64,000 bases of DNA from an uncultured Oscillospiraceae bacterium (GTDB lineage: Bacteria > Bacillota > Clostridia > Oscillospirales > Ruminococcaceae). Location: NCBI GenBank assembly GCA_902490585.1, contig CABUEI010000001.1, positions 1 through 64,000 of the forward strand. Direction: 5' to 3'. Below the pieces are notes generated by a model. It searched no databases. It worked only from the letters and a program-made list of their open reading frames with translations, and had not been told where the DNA came from. Each line of letters begins with the position of its first letter. Position 1 is the stretch's first letter. Below are positions 42,669 to 51,476 of the stretch, piece after piece. The position numbers and the translations under genes are program-made.

Positions 42669-42712
42669 CCGTTTAAAGTGTTATCGCTTTCAAGTTACGT
42701 TACTTTAAACGG
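42669..42712. promoter_or_regulatory. 11-bp perfect inverted repeat upstream of the symporter (operator candidate)
   Basis: CCGTTTAAAGT (42669-42679) and ACTTTAAACGG (42702-42712), spacer 22 bp, 38 bp before the start codon. No T-tract; consistent with a dimeric repressor site. No clear -10/-35 pair was found beside it. Confidence 0.6.
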
Positions 42713-42731
42713 CTAAATTGATTATATACGG

Positions 42732-42770
42732 AAAAACCCTCTTTGTCAAGCAAATGACAAGAGGGTTTTT
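42732..42770 (-). terminator. intrinsic terminator of the sugar transferase-pyrB-proBA run
   Basis: AAAAACCCTCT...AGAGGGTTTTT with a 17-nt loop, usable on either strand. Confidence 0.85.
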
Positions 42771-42828
42771 AATAATCGTTATTTGTTACAAAAGGGGGTG
42801 AAGAAAATTATGCAAGATTACATCTTGT

Positions 42829-43644
42829 TTAGCCGTCTTCTCTCGATACCTTATCAAGTGCGATAGAAGTAATGGTTTTCTTATCTCCGCTTGTTGTGAT
42901 TACATAAGTCATAGACTTACTTGAAACGTGCTCGGTTACAAGTCCGGGGATAGATACGGTAGGCGGATAATAGTCAACTGTCAGCGTGTATGTTTCACCG
43001 ACATTTTCTATCTTTGAAACCTGCGGATAGTAGTTCGGGATACGGTTTGTATCGGCTACGATATATACCTTCTTCTCGGCATTGTATGTTGCCAGATCCT
43101 GAACATGACCTACCGTCTGATGTGTGACCTCTATGCTGTTGCCGAAGATATTTTTTGCCGCTGTTTCAACGTCAAATTCGGGGATATACATTACGCCCGT
43201 GTCGGTCTCATAGTTTGAAGTATCGCCGGTAAGCAGTATTCTCGAAACAGCCGCCTTGATTATGGTCGACTGGGTAAGCGTTGACGCGTCCTCAAAGCTG
43301 GGCGGGTCGGTCGCTACTATCGGATAGAGATAAAGCGCAAACTCTTCCTTGAGGTCGGTCTGATTTGATATCCGGTTAATCGCACCGCTTGCCGCTATCA
43401 CGGTGTTGACAACGCCAACAACCGCAAATACAATAACCAGCAGTCCGACAACGAAATAAGCGACCTTCTTTGCAATACCCTTATGCTTGCGTTCGGGTAC
43501 ATCGACAACAATAACTTCGTCCTGCTCTATTTCGCTTACATCTTCGGAAAAAGCCTCTTCAAGCGAACCCGCAAGTCCGTGCAGAACCTTGTTCTCGCTC
43601 TTTGCTTCTATGCGATTTTTGTTTTTATTCCTCTTTTTAGCCAT
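42829..43644 (-). CDS. hypothetical bitopic membrane protein
   Basis: 271 aa: a Lys/Arg-rich cytoplasmic N-terminus (MAKKRNKNKNRIEAKSENK), one transmembrane helix at about residues 60-82 (VAYFVVGLLVIVFAVVGVVN) and an extracytoplasmic domain of about 185 residues with a predominantly beta look. No family recognised. It follows proA by 16 nt and is the last gene before the terminator, so it is likely co-transcribed with proBA. Confidence 0.75.
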   Translation of the reverse strand: MAKKRNKNKNRIEAKSENKVLHGLAGSLEEAFSEDVSEIEQDEVIVVDVPERKHKGIAKKVAYFVVGLLVIVFAVVGVVNTVIAASGAINRISNQTDLKEEFALYLYPIVATDPPSFEDASTLTQSTIIKAAVSRILLTGDTSNYETDTGVMYIPEFDVETAAKNIFGNSIEVTHQTVGHVQDLATYNAEKKVYIVADTNRIPNYYPQVSKIENVGETYTLTVDYYPPTVSIPGLVTEHVSSKSMTYVITTSGDKKTITSIALDKVSREDG

Positions 43645-43660
43645 TTATAAAGCGTTCCTC

Positions 43661-44905
43661 CTAGCCTCTTATCTGACCGTTTCCGTTGACAAGATATTTG
43701 AACGTTGTTAGTGCCTCAAGTCCCATAGGACCTCTTACATGAAGTTTCTGTGTCGATATGCCGATTTCTGCACCCAGTCCGAACTCAAAACCGTCAGTGA
43801 ATCGTGTGCTGGCATTGACATATACAGCCGCCGCATCAATTTCACGCTGGAACTTCTCGGCATTACGCAGATACTCGGTTACTATACATTCGCTGTGACC
43901 TGTACCGAAACGATTGATATGAGCTATAGCTTCATCAATATCATCAACGATTTTTACAGCGATTTTCAGGTCAAGGAACTCTCTGCGGTAATCCTCATCA
44001 TCGGCGATCTTTTCAAGTGTGATATACGCACTGCTTGCTTCATCACCAACAAAAGCGACCTTGCCGTTCCACTTTTCCGCCAGCTTCTTCAAAAAGCCCT
44101 CGGCAATATTCTTATGTACAAGTACATTTTCGATAGCGTTGCATACTGACGGACGCTGTGTCTTTGCATTGTCAACTATATCCACTGCCATGTCGATATC
44201 TGCAAAGCGGTCAACATAAACGTGGCAGTTACCCTCGCCTGTCTGTATTACGGGAACTGTAGCGTTCTTTATGACAGCGTTTATCAGTCCGCCGCCGCCT
44301 CTTGGGATAAGCACGTCAACGTATTCGTTGGCTTTCATAAGCTCGGTTGCGGTTTCTCTTGACGTATCTTCAACAAGCTGTACGATATCGGGATTGACAC
44401 TGTGCTTTTCTGCCGCCGCTCTCATGATATTTACAAGGCACTTGTTTGAATTTATCGCATCGCTTCCGCCACGCAGAATTACTGTATTGCCTGCTTTAAG
44501 ACAAAGACAGCCTGCGTCTACCGTGACATTTGGGCGTGACTCAAAAATTATGCCGATAACGCCGAGCGGTACGGATTTTTTAATTACGGTAAGACCGTTC
44601 GGTAAGGTGTTACCGCCGAGGATCTTTCCTACAGGGTCGGGCAGAGCCGCAACCTGTCTTACACCCTCAGCAATGCCGTCAATTCTTGCATCGGTAAGGG
44701 TAAGACGGTCTACCATTGCCGCCGCCATATTGTTTTCATGTGCCGCAGTTATATCAAGCTCGTTTGCCTTTTTTATCTTTTCTCTGTTTTCTTCAAGCAT
44801 TGCGGCAATTGTGCCGAGTATATTGTTTTTCAGCGACTGCGACAGCATTGCCGAGTTTTTAGCCGCCGATTTTGCCTTTTTTCCGAGTTCGTCTATGTAG
44901 CTCAT
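43661..44905 (-). CDS. proA: gamma-glutamyl phosphate reductase
   Basis: Second step of proline synthesis: NADPH reduction of glutamyl-5-phosphate to the semialdehyde. The 414-aa form starts at ATG 44905 (MSYIDELGKKAKSAAK) with GAAAGG upstream. Aldehyde dehydrogenase-fold signatures are present: IFESRPNVTVDAG, LRGGSDAINSN, LIPRGGGGL and the TQRPSVCNAIENVL stretch with the catalytic Cys. C-terminal ASTRFTDGFEFGLGAEIGISTQKLHVRGPMG is diagnostic of ProA. It follows proB by 10 nt. Confidence 0.98.
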   Translation of the reverse strand: MSYIDELGKKAKSAAKNSAMLSQSLKNNILGTIAAMLEENREKIKKANELDITAAHENNMAAAMVDRLTLTDARIDGIAEGVRQVAALPDPVGKILGGNTLPNGLTVIKKSVPLGVIGIIFESRPNVTVDAGCLCLKAGNTVILRGGSDAINSNKCLVNIMRAAAEKHSVNPDIVQLVEDTSRETATELMKANEYVDVLIPRGGGGLINAVIKNATVPVIQTGEGNCHVYVDRFADIDMAVDIVDNAKTQRPSVCNAIENVLVHKNIAEGFLKKLAEKWNGKVAFVGDEASSAYITLEKIADDEDYRREFLDLKIAVKIVDDIDEAIAHINRFGTGHSECIVTEYLRNAEKFQREIDAAAVYVNASTRFTDGFEFGLGAEIGISTQKLHVRGPMGLEALTTFKYLVNGNGQIRG

Positions 44906-44915
44906 ATTTTTCCTT

Positions 44916-45704
44916 TCAGTCCTCATCTGCGGTGAATACTGTGCAGACAGCCTTATTCTCAAACAGATCGTAAAGTATTTCGGGACGCTGACCGTTTATT
45001 ATTACAGTCGGTATGCCGTGTTCCTTTGCGATAGTTGCCGCTTCGAGCTTTGTTATCATTCCGCCGCTTGCAAACTCACTGCCCTTGTCCTTTGCCGAAC
45101 TTATCATCTCGCTTGTTATCTGCTTTACCTCAGGAATTAGCTTTGCGCCGGGAAGTTTAGGGTTCTTGTCGTATAAGCCGTCAACATCGGTAAGGATTAT
45201 CAGAAGGTCGGCACTGCACAGCGCCGCTACTATTGCGGATAATGTATCGTTCTCGTCAAAGTCAAGCTCCTGTATCGAAACGGTATCGTTTGCGTTAATT
45301 ATCGGCACTATTCCCATATCAAGAAGTGTGTTGAAAGTATTTGTAACGTTCTCTTTTCTTGTCTTGTTGCTGATTACGTCACGGGTAAGAAGCACCTGCG
45401 CTACCGTGTGATTGTAGTTTGCAAATTCACGGTCGTATATGTGCATAAGCTCGCACTGACCTATAGCGGCGCAAGCCTGCTTTTTGGGCATTTCAGTAGG
45501 CTTTGAGTGAAGTCCTGCCTTTGCCACACCCACACCCTGAGCGCCCGATGTAACAAATATCACGTCCTTGCCGGAATTCTTGATATCCGACATTACTTCC
45601 ACTAGCTTTGATACACGTCTGATATTCAGATTTCCTGTGTTATGCGCAAGTGTGCTTGTGCCTACCTTTATAACAATTCTCTTTTTTGTTGAAAAATCTA
45701 TCAT
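44916..45704 (-). CDS. proB: glutamate 5-kinase without PUA domain
   Basis: First step of proline synthesis: ATP-dependent phosphorylation of glutamate. 262 aa of amino-acid-kinase fold (VIKVGTSTL; VTSGAQGVG; INANDTVSI; LTDVDGLYDKNPKLPGAKLIP; GSEFASGGMITKLEAA). The C-terminal PUA domain of E. coli ProB (367 aa) is absent, as in several Firmicutes. RBS AAGAGGAAA; 14-nt gap from pyrB. Confidence 0.97.
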   Translation of the reverse strand: MIDFSTKKRIVIKVGTSTLAHNTGNLNIRRVSKLVEVMSDIKNSGKDVIFVTSGAQGVGVAKAGLHSKPTEMPKKQACAAIGQCELMHIYDREFANYNHTVAQVLLTRDVISNKTRKENVTNTFNTLLDMGIVPIINANDTVSIQELDFDENDTLSAIVAALCSADLLIILTDVDGLYDKNPKLPGAKLIPEVKQITSEMISSAKDKGSEFASGGMITKLEAATIAKEHGIPTVIINGQRPEILYDLFENKAVCTVFTADED

Positions 45705-45718
45705 ATATTTCCTCTTGT

Positions 45719-46804
45719 TCAGTCGAGCAGAATACGCTCGTCACAATATTCACATTCGCATATATCGCCCTGTACCTTGAAGCTGTGGGGGAGATAATGC
45801 TCTGTCTTTGTTATACACTTGGGGTTTGTGCACTCCACGTCATTCTTTACAGTGCCTGTAAGCAGTTTCGGTGCGCCGAGTCTGCCCTCAAGAACACATA
45901 TAATAAGTGCCATACGCACAAACATACCGTTCTTAGCCTGTGTGAAGTACATAGCTCTAGGATCATCGTCAACGTCCATTGCTATCTCATCTACTCTGGG
46001 AAGTGGGTGCATGACGATCATATCCTTCGGAGCTTTCTTCATCTTTTCGGTATCAAGACGGAATACGTCTTTCTGTTTGTTGTATTCTTCCTCGCTTGCA
46101 AAACGCTCTTTCTGTATTCTTGTCATATACAGCATATCGAGCGATTCCTCGGTTATAGCTTCATCAAGCGAATAGATCTCCTTATAAGTACAACCTCTTG
46201 CATTGAGTACGTCCTTGATATATGACGGCAGGGCAAGCTCAGGAGTTGATATCAGGATAAACTCGTTACCCTCATAGCGTGACAGTGCTTTGAGCTGTGA
46301 ATGTACCGTTCTGCCGTAACGTAAATCGCCGCAAAGGCCTATCTTCAGGTGGTCAAGTCTGCCCTTTTCATTTTTGAGCGTCAGCATATCGGTGAGCGTC
46401 TGTGTCGGGTGAAGATGTCCGCCGTCGCCTGCATTTATAACGGGACAATCGGCTGTCAGAGCCGCCGCCTTTGCACTGCCCTCGTATGGATTTCTCATTA
46501 CAAGAATATCGGCATAGCTGCTGACTATTTTCGTTGTATCCTTGATATTTTCGCCTTTGGAAACAGAGGATGTTGACGGATTATCAAATCCTATTATCGT
46601 ACCTCCGAGCCTCAGCATTGCAGTCTGAAAGCTCATCTGCGTTCTTGTAGATGGTTCATAGAACAGAGTACCCATTATCTTTCCGCTACATCTTGAACGG
46701 TAAAGTGCGGGGTTCTTCTGAATCTGCTGAGCCAGCTCAACTATCATATTCCACTCTTCCGGTGAATATGAATCGAGGTCGATAAGATTACTGAATGTTT
46801 CCAT
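45719..46804 (-). CDS. pyrB: aspartate carbamoyltransferase with C-terminal PyrI-like zinc tail
   Basis: Catalyses carbamoyl phosphate plus aspartate to carbamoyl-aspartate in pyrimidine synthesis. Catalytic motifs FYEPSTRTQMSFQTAM, the carbamoyl-phosphate site NAGDGGHLHPTQTLTDM and MHPLPRVDEI are intact to about residue 308. The last ~50 residues add VECTNPKCI...CECEYCDE: Cys325, 330, 349, 351 and 354, matching the C-x4-C...C-x2-C zinc site of the regulatory chain PyrI, but without its nucleotide-binding domain. The start is ambiguous: GTG 46840, ATG 46813 or ATG 46804; 46804 has AGGA at a good distance. It overlaps the upstream sugar-transferase gene. Confidence 0.95.
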   Translation of the reverse strand: METFSNLIDLDSYSPEEWNMIVELAQQIQKNPALYRSRCSGKIMGTLFYEPSTRTQMSFQTAMLRLGGTIIGFDNPSTSSVSKGENIKDTTKIVSSYADILVMRNPYEGSAKAAALTADCPVINAGDGGHLHPTQTLTDMLTLKNEKGRLDHLKIGLCGDLRYGRTVHSQLKALSRYEGNEFILISTPELALPSYIKDVLNARGCTYKEIYSLDEAITEESLDMLYMTRIQKERFASEEEYNKQKDVFRLDTEKMKKAPKDMIVMHPLPRVDEIAMDVDDDPRAMYFTQAKNGMFVRMALIICVLEGRLGAPKLLTGTVKNDVECTNPKCITKTEHYLPHSFKVQGDICECEYCDERILLD

Positions 46805-48206
46805 TGTCGTCATGTCCTTCCTTGCTTTGCATATCCTCACCTTTTTGCAGGGGAGTTATATATCCTTCCTTTATACCCTCTGTGCTTTCTTCGGGCATAA
46901 AGATAATTTTGACGGTTTTAAGAATAAGCAGAATATCCTTGGCAAGCGTATACTTTTCGATATACATAAGGTCAAGCTTCAGCTTATCGTAAGGAGTGGT
47001 GTTGTACTTTCCGACTACCTGCGCATTACCTGTAAGTCCTGCCTTGACTTTAAGGCGGAACGCAAACTCGGGCATTTCCTTTTCATACTCACGGCTGATC
47101 TCGGGACGCTCGGGACGAGGTCCTACTACAGACATATCGCCCTTGAAGATATTGAATAACTGAGGCAGTTCATCAAGTCTTACCTTTCTGATGAACTTGC
47201 CCACGGGAGTAACTCGCTTGTCACCGTCGCTTGCAAGTCTTGCAACACCGTCACTTTCGGCATTGACAACCATGCTTCTGAATTTTAAAAGCTTGAATTC
47301 CTTGCCGTCCTTGGTAAGACGCACCTGTTTGTACAGCACGGGACCGTGGTCACAGAGCTTTATCGCTATTGCTGTTATCAGCATAAACGGAGATGCTATT
47401 ATAATGCCTATTGACGACAGGAGAATATCAAAGCAACGTTTGAAGAAACGCTGTTCTATACCAAGTCCGTAATTTTTTGAGATAATAAGCGGAGTATCAA
47501 ACAGCTCCATATTATCTCCGCCTCTTACGATAATGTCGCTTATCTTAGGCACAAGATAGGTTCTGACAGAGGTCTTGAAACAGAATTTCAGTATATCGTT
47601 TCTGATTTCGTTGGGAGTATCGCAGATAACTACGCCGTCATATTTCGGTATCTCGGCAGTAATAGCTTCCAGTCCCTCCGATACATTTATCATTCGGGTA
47701 ATTTTGTACTTATCACGGCGCTTGCTCATCTTTTCAACCAGCATTCTTGCAGGCTGTTCAAGTCCGTATATCATAATCACGTTCTTGGCAGGATACAGCG
47801 CACGGAATATCTTTCCGCTTATAAAAGCCCACAGGGCGATTACCACCGCCTGATACAGCGTACCGACAAGAAGCGGTCGGGGGTCAAGCATGGAACGGGA
47901 AATAAGGCATATCTGGATATAGGTTATAAAGTTTGTGCAAAGCGTTGCAAGTATCTGTGACACTATTATATCCGCCGTTTTATGCGAGCCGATTTTAAGT
48001 CCCTTATATATCCTTGAGAATACATAAAGAATAGCAAAGTACAATCCGAATAACAGCCAGTTTCCTTTTCTGAAGAAGCTGAAAGCCATCTCGCTGTTAT
48101 AGTAATTCAGCCATATAATGCCGAAGGTTGAGGTTTCCCATGTAAGAAGTACCAGAGCATCTACTATAAGAGCGGTACGTTTGTATTTTTCTTTATCCTT
48201 GTTCAA
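46788..48206 (-). CDS. polyprenyl-phosphate sugar transferase (WbaP/CpsE family)
   Basis: Integral membrane enzyme transferring a sugar-1-phosphate to undecaprenyl phosphate, the first step of a surface polysaccharide unit. About 472 aa from TTG 48206 (AAGGA 9 nt upstream); an ATG at 48230 adds eight residues but has no ribosome site. An N-terminal four-helix region, a Rossmann-like CoA-binding-type domain (NVIMIYGLEQPARMLV) and the C-terminal catalytic domain FKRCFDILLSSIG, KFRSMV, KFIRKVRLDELPQLFN, GDMSVVGPRPERPE are complete. It reads first in the pyrB-proBA run; the reason is not evident. Confidence 0.92.
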   Translation of the reverse strand: MNKDKEKYKRTALIVDALVLLTWETSTFGIIWLNYYNSEMAFSFFRKGNWLLFGLYFAILYVFSRIYKGLKIGSHKTADIIVSQILATLCTNFITYIQICLISRSMLDPRPLLVGTLYQAVVIALWAFISGKIFRALYPAKNVIMIYGLEQPARMLVEKMSKRRDKYKITRMINVSEGLEAITAEIPKYDGVVICDTPNEIRNDILKFCFKTSVRTYLVPKISDIIVRGGDNMELFDTPLIISKNYGLGIEQRFFKRCFDILLSSIGIIIASPFMLITAIAIKLCDHGPVLYKQVRLTKDGKEFKLLKFRSMVVNAESDGVARLASDGDKRVTPVGKFIRKVRLDELPQLFNIFKGDMSVVGPRPERPEISREYEKEMPEFAFRLKVKAGLTGNAQVVGKYNTTPYDKLKLDLMYIEKYTLAKDILLILKTVKIIFMPEESTEGIKEGYITPLQKGEDMQSKEGHDDNGNIQ

Positions 48207-48259
48207 TACGACACATCCTTGATACCGCATTTAAGCGGAAGTAGTTTATAATCGAATTT

Positions 48260-48288
48260 AGTATAGCACAATTTGTCGTAATAATCAA
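48260..48288 (-). promoter_or_regulatory. sigma-A-type promoter of the sugar transferase-pyrB-proBA run
   Basis: Minus strand TTGATT (48283-48288), 17 bp, TATACT (48260-48265). It may drive all five genes down to the terminator at 42732. Confidence 0.7.
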
Positions 48289-48340
48289 GACTTTAGCCCG
48301 GATATCACAAAACGCTCACCTTATATTATTATAAAAGCAA

Positions 48341-48645
48341 TGACAGCCCACTGTAAAACAGCAGGCTGTCACCGGGAAATAAGGAAATAAGGAAAATACA
48401 AAAGAAAGTGTCGCTTTCTTTTTGTATTGTCTTGAGTATATCATAGCAGGTGGACTATAAAAAGGACAGGTTTGTTCCGAGTGTAAAAAGCAAGCAGGCT
48501 TACCGGTAAGGGTAAGCCTGTTTGCCAAATACATAAAATGGATGGTAACCAAAATACTGAAAGAGGTTTATCGAAAACGCTTGCCCGAATAATTTAACAG
48601 GTAGCGTATCTTCCGTTTCCCGTATCAGTAAATATGATACGGGAA
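48341..48645. other. intergenic region with four hairpins
   Basis: TGACAGCC/GGCTGTCA (48341-48371), AATACAAAAGAAAG/CTTTCTTTTTGTATT (48395-48428), CAGGCTTACC/GGTAAGCCTG (48495-48520) and TTCCCGTATCA/TGATACGGGAA (48617-48645). None has a classic T-tract except weakly the second. Open frames here have no ribosome site. Possibly decayed mobile or regulatory DNA. Confidence 0.6.
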
Positions 48646-48666
48646 GTTAAAAAGGAGAACGCCTCT

Positions 48667-48902
48667 GTGCCGAAAAATGAGGAAAAACAGCACAGAACTA
48701 TGTCAACAGTGAACAGATAAAAGCCTTTCACGATGGGTTGTCAAGCCATCAGCCTTTAACGTTCATATCCGCCGTGGCGGACTGTAAGTTTTGGTTGGCG
48801 GTCAGTATCTCTATTGACTGCCATTTGAAAAGGATGGTATACACTATGTTTCGGAGCATTTGCTCCTCGTTATATTTATATAACACCGCTTATGTCCTAT
48901 AA
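48667..48902 (+). pseudogene. possible broken small gene
   Basis: AAGGAG (48652) precedes a GTG at 48667 opening MPKNEEKQHRTMSTVNR before a stop at 48718. In another frame QIKAFHDGLSSHQPLTF continues, with codon use like coding DNA, to a TAA at 48900. The join lies in AACAGTGAACAG, a 7-bp repeat where loss of one unit would explain the shift. Weak evidence: no family identified. Confidence 0.25.
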
Positions 48903-49042
48903 AAAGGAACGGTAATAATTTTTGATTTGCAGTCACCGTAGCCGATGACCGCAAAACGAAAGAATGTGATTATTGTCCGGAGCTTTTCGCTCCCTCGTTA
49001 TGTTTATATTATAACAGAGGTTGTGTCCTATAAAACGGACTG
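48851..49042. repeat. imperfect repeat pair with GTCCTATAAAA core
   Basis: Copy 1 (about 48851-48911): CGGAGCATTTGCTCC, AT-rich stretch, GTCCTATAAAAAGGAAC. Copy 2 (about 48975-49042): CGGAGCTTTTCGCTCC, AT-rich stretch, GTCCTATAAAACGGAC. A third core, GGACTATAAAAAGGACA, lies at about 48451. Copy 2 ends inside the next gene, supplying its last codons. Confidence 0.55.
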
Positions 49043-49390
49043 CTTTTCCAGTTTCCAATAATATTTTCTGTTTGCACGGGGGAAATCACTCATAACCCCG
49101 TGTTCGGGATCGTAGAATGTGCCATCGGCATACAGCGACCAGTGCCAGCAACGTGGTGTTTCAAGGCTGAGCAGGCAAAGGGGAGGCAGCTGTTCCTTTT
49201 TCTGTACCGCTATACGCTCATCCGATATATGAACGCCGTGTTCTCTGAACGTTCTTTTCATCTCAGCAAGGGTGGTTTCACGGTCATTTTGAAGAAATGT
49301 CACTATCTCGTCAACCGTCTTTCCGAGTACCATAGCAAGCACAGCCTGACCGCACTGTAAGTCTGTAGGCTCGTGAATATACTCTATCAT
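49028..49390 (-). CDS. small papain-like (C39-type) cysteine peptidase-like protein
   Basis: 120 aa, about the size of a bare C39 peptidase domain. TDLQCGQAVLAMVLG carries a candidate oxyanion Gln and nucleophile Cys13, and HWSLYADGTFYDPEHG offers His and Asp of a triad. No membrane or ABC partner is present, so it is not an evident bacteriocin processor. Four bases separate it from the diacylglycerol kinase gene upstream. Assignment rests on motif only; inactive relative or unrelated fold remains possible. Confidence 0.55.
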   Translation of the reverse strand: MIEYIHEPTDLQCGQAVLAMVLGKTVDEIVTFLQNDRETTLAEMKRTFREHGVHISDERIAVQKKEQLPPLCLLSLETPRCWHWSLYADGTFYDPEHGVMSDFPRANRKYYWKLEKQSVL

Positions 49391-49398
49391 ACCGTTGC

Positions 49399-50295
49399 CT
49401 ATCCTCTTTTCTTAGGAAGAATAATATTCACCGACTCGTGCAGTACCTCAATATGAGTATCTTTTCCTCCGTCTGCCTCTTCTCCGTCAAGCGACCACGG
49501 CAGAGCCTCGTCACTGTGGATGTCAAGCTGTTTCGTGTGGAAGAAATCAAGAAATTCATTATCGTAATTTCCGCTGAGAAGGGCCTTTGCCATAAGGCTT
49601 ATCTGGACAGGCGTTTTCGGGCAGCGTACAAGCATCACTTCAAAAACTCCGTCACTCAGATCTACAAGATTCTCGTCGAGCTTGATTATTCCGCCGACAG
49701 ATGTTGCATTGCAAGCCGCACCGAATATATAATCGCCCTCGTGCAGTATTCCGTCCGAATCATATACGCTCATATGATACGGCTTTATCTCGGCAAGCTC
49801 CTTTATTCCGCTTAAGATGTACGCAAAATGACCGAATGCGTTTTTGAGATTCTGCGGTGTGTCGTAAGAGCTTTGAGTAAATGCGCCGAAAGAGGCTATA
49901 TACATAAATTCACGCTCGTTGAATCTTCCTGCATCAAACGCTTTGGGCGTACCACTTACAATATCGTCAGCCGCTGTCATAATATCTGACGAAAGTCCTA
50001 TGCCGTATGCAAAATCATTTGTTGTGCCGGACGGAATGTACCCGATTTTTGTCTTGTGGCCGCCCTTTATCATACCGTTTGCCGTTTCGCTGAGCGTTCC
50101 GTCGCCGCCGCAGCAGACAATCACATCATATTCGCCGCCGTGTATCCTTGCGGTTTCGGTAGCGTCGCCTCGTCTTTCGGTAACGTGTACGGTGGTTACA
50201 TATCCGCCCTTTTCAAGACGGCTGATTATCTCTACAAGCTCACCGGTTATTCTTCTTTCTCCCGAAACGGGATTTACTATCAGTAAGGCTTTCAT
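49399..50295 (-). CDS. diacylglycerol/lipid kinase (DgkB/YegS family)
   Basis: 298-aa soluble lipid kinase that phosphorylates diacylglycerol from membrane turnover. The diacylglycerol-kinase catalytic motif CCGGDGTLSETANGM (about 60-74), the N-terminal IVNPVSG and YIPSGTTNDFA are conserved. CGGAGGAA lies before the start. It precedes the C39-like gene. Confidence 0.93.
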   Translation of the reverse strand: MKALLIVNPVSGERRITGELVEIISRLEKGGYVTTVHVTERRGDATETARIHGGEYDVIVCCGGDGTLSETANGMIKGGHKTKIGYIPSGTTNDFAYGIGLSSDIMTAADDIVSGTPKAFDAGRFNEREFMYIASFGAFTQSSYDTPQNLKNAFGHFAYILSGIKELAEIKPYHMSVYDSDGILHEGDYIFGAACNATSVGGIIKLDENLVDLSDGVFEVMLVRCPKTPVQISLMAKALLSGNYDNEFLDFFHTKQLDIHSDEALPWSLDGEEADGGKDTHIEVLHESVNIILPKKRG

Positions 50296-50414
50296 ATTAA
50301 AATTCCTCCGATATTATTTTCTTATATTATATTACACGATTTTTAACTGTCGGTCAACTGTGGCGCAAAAATAATACCGCACAGCATTTTTATCTGCCAT
50401 GCGGTATTTTATCT

Positions 50415-51476
50415 TTAATCTTTGATTATAGGCTCGGTTGAACTTCCCGGGACTGCGCTGTCACGGGCGTAAACGGCTTCTTTCAGCTTTTCAAAGCCGC
50501 TGTACAAGCTCTCCTCAGGCAATGCCCTGAGTGCCGTTATCTGTTCAGCCGTAAGATATGACGCTAATTTCTGAGCGGTTTCTATGGAAATATCCTTGCT
50601 CTGCAAAGCCTCAATGTCGCTGATGCTCAGCTTTTCGGCAAGTGTTTCAAATGCAGTGTTTGCTTCGGCGTTGTCGCTGAAAACTATCTGGTTTAACGTC
50701 TGCTTTGAATCGCTCTTAGGTATCATCATGCCGTTTGAATCAATCGTATAATCACCCTCAAGCAACAGTTCGCTCACCGTGCAGAATTCAAATCCCTGTT
50801 CTTTAAGGCTTTTAAGTACTGTAGGCAGTGCCTGAGTGGTATTTTCAAGATCGTTATGGAAAAGCAGTATCGAGCCGCCCGAAATATTCTTTGTTGTACG
50901 CTCGATTATCGTTTCGGGTGTCGGCTTATCCCAGTCTATACTGTCTTTGTTCCACTGGATAACGCTCATTCCCATACCGAAAAGCGTGGTTACCGCCTTG
51001 TCGTCATATTCGCCGTAGGGCGCACGGTAGAGCGTCGGAGCGTTTCCGGTTATCATCTTTATCTTGCGTGAACATTCCTTTGTATCGGCTATGAGGTCGT
51101 TTACGTTCATACCCTTTATGTGCGGGTGCTTGTCGCTGTGGTTTGCTATTTCATGACCGGCGTCACTGAGCTTTTTTATGTCATCGGCATATTTATCCGC
51201 AAACTCACCCGTAACAAAGAATGTTGCTTTGACATCGGCTTCGGATAATATCGAAATCAGCTCGTCTGTGTTACTGTTTGCCCATGCACAGTCAAAGGTT
51301 ATGCTGATTTTATTATCGGTACGCTTGACGTTATAAATCGGCAGTTTGACATTCTCAGCTCCCGTGTCTATTGATGAAAGTATCGCAAACACCCCGATAG
51401 CTATACCTGTAATAAGCACCAGAACAAACATGACCGCACGGATAAGCTTGCGTTTGGTCATTGTCATTACGAACAT
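50415..51476 (-). CDS. polysaccharide deacetylase (NodB-homology, PdaB-like), membrane anchored
   Basis: 353-aa protein starting at ATG 51476 (GAGGAGG 7 nt upstream), with a signal-anchor helix at about residues 11-33. NodB motif 1 reads TFDCAW (Asp62, Cys63) rather than the usual TFDD, as in PdaB-type sporulation homologues; motif 2 HSDKH (His113, His117), motif 3 RAPYGEYDD and motif 5 LLFHN (His207) are kept. The C-terminal ~115 residues are an unrecognised helical extension. Substrate could be peptidoglycan or a surface glycan; the altered first motif leaves metal use uncertain. Confidence 0.88.
   Translation of the reverse strand: MFVMTMTKRKLIRAVMFVLVLITGIAIGVFAILSSIDTGAENVKLPIYNVKRTDNKISITFDCAWANSNTDELISILSEADVKATFFVTGEFADKYADDIKKLSDAGHEIANHSDKHPHIKGMNVNDLIADTKECSRKIKMITGNAPTLYRAPYGEYDDKAVTTLFGMGMSVIQWNKDSIDWDKPTPETIIERTTKNISGGSILLFHNDLENTTQALPTVLKSLKEQGFEFCTVSELLLEGDYTIDSNGMMIPKSDSKQTLNQIVFSDNAEANTAFETLAEKLSISDIEALQSKDISIETAQKLASYLTAEQITALRALPEESLYSGFEKLKEAVYARDSAVPGSSTEPIIKD

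Noticed and set aside
42810..42866. Plus-strand 18-codon frame after GGGGGTG
   Set aside because: Very short, antisense to the 3' end of the membrane-protein gene and not conserved-looking.
48316..48552. Minus-strand 78-aa frame in the hairpin-rich region
   Set aside because: Starts with TTG, lacks a ribosome site and spans three hairpins.
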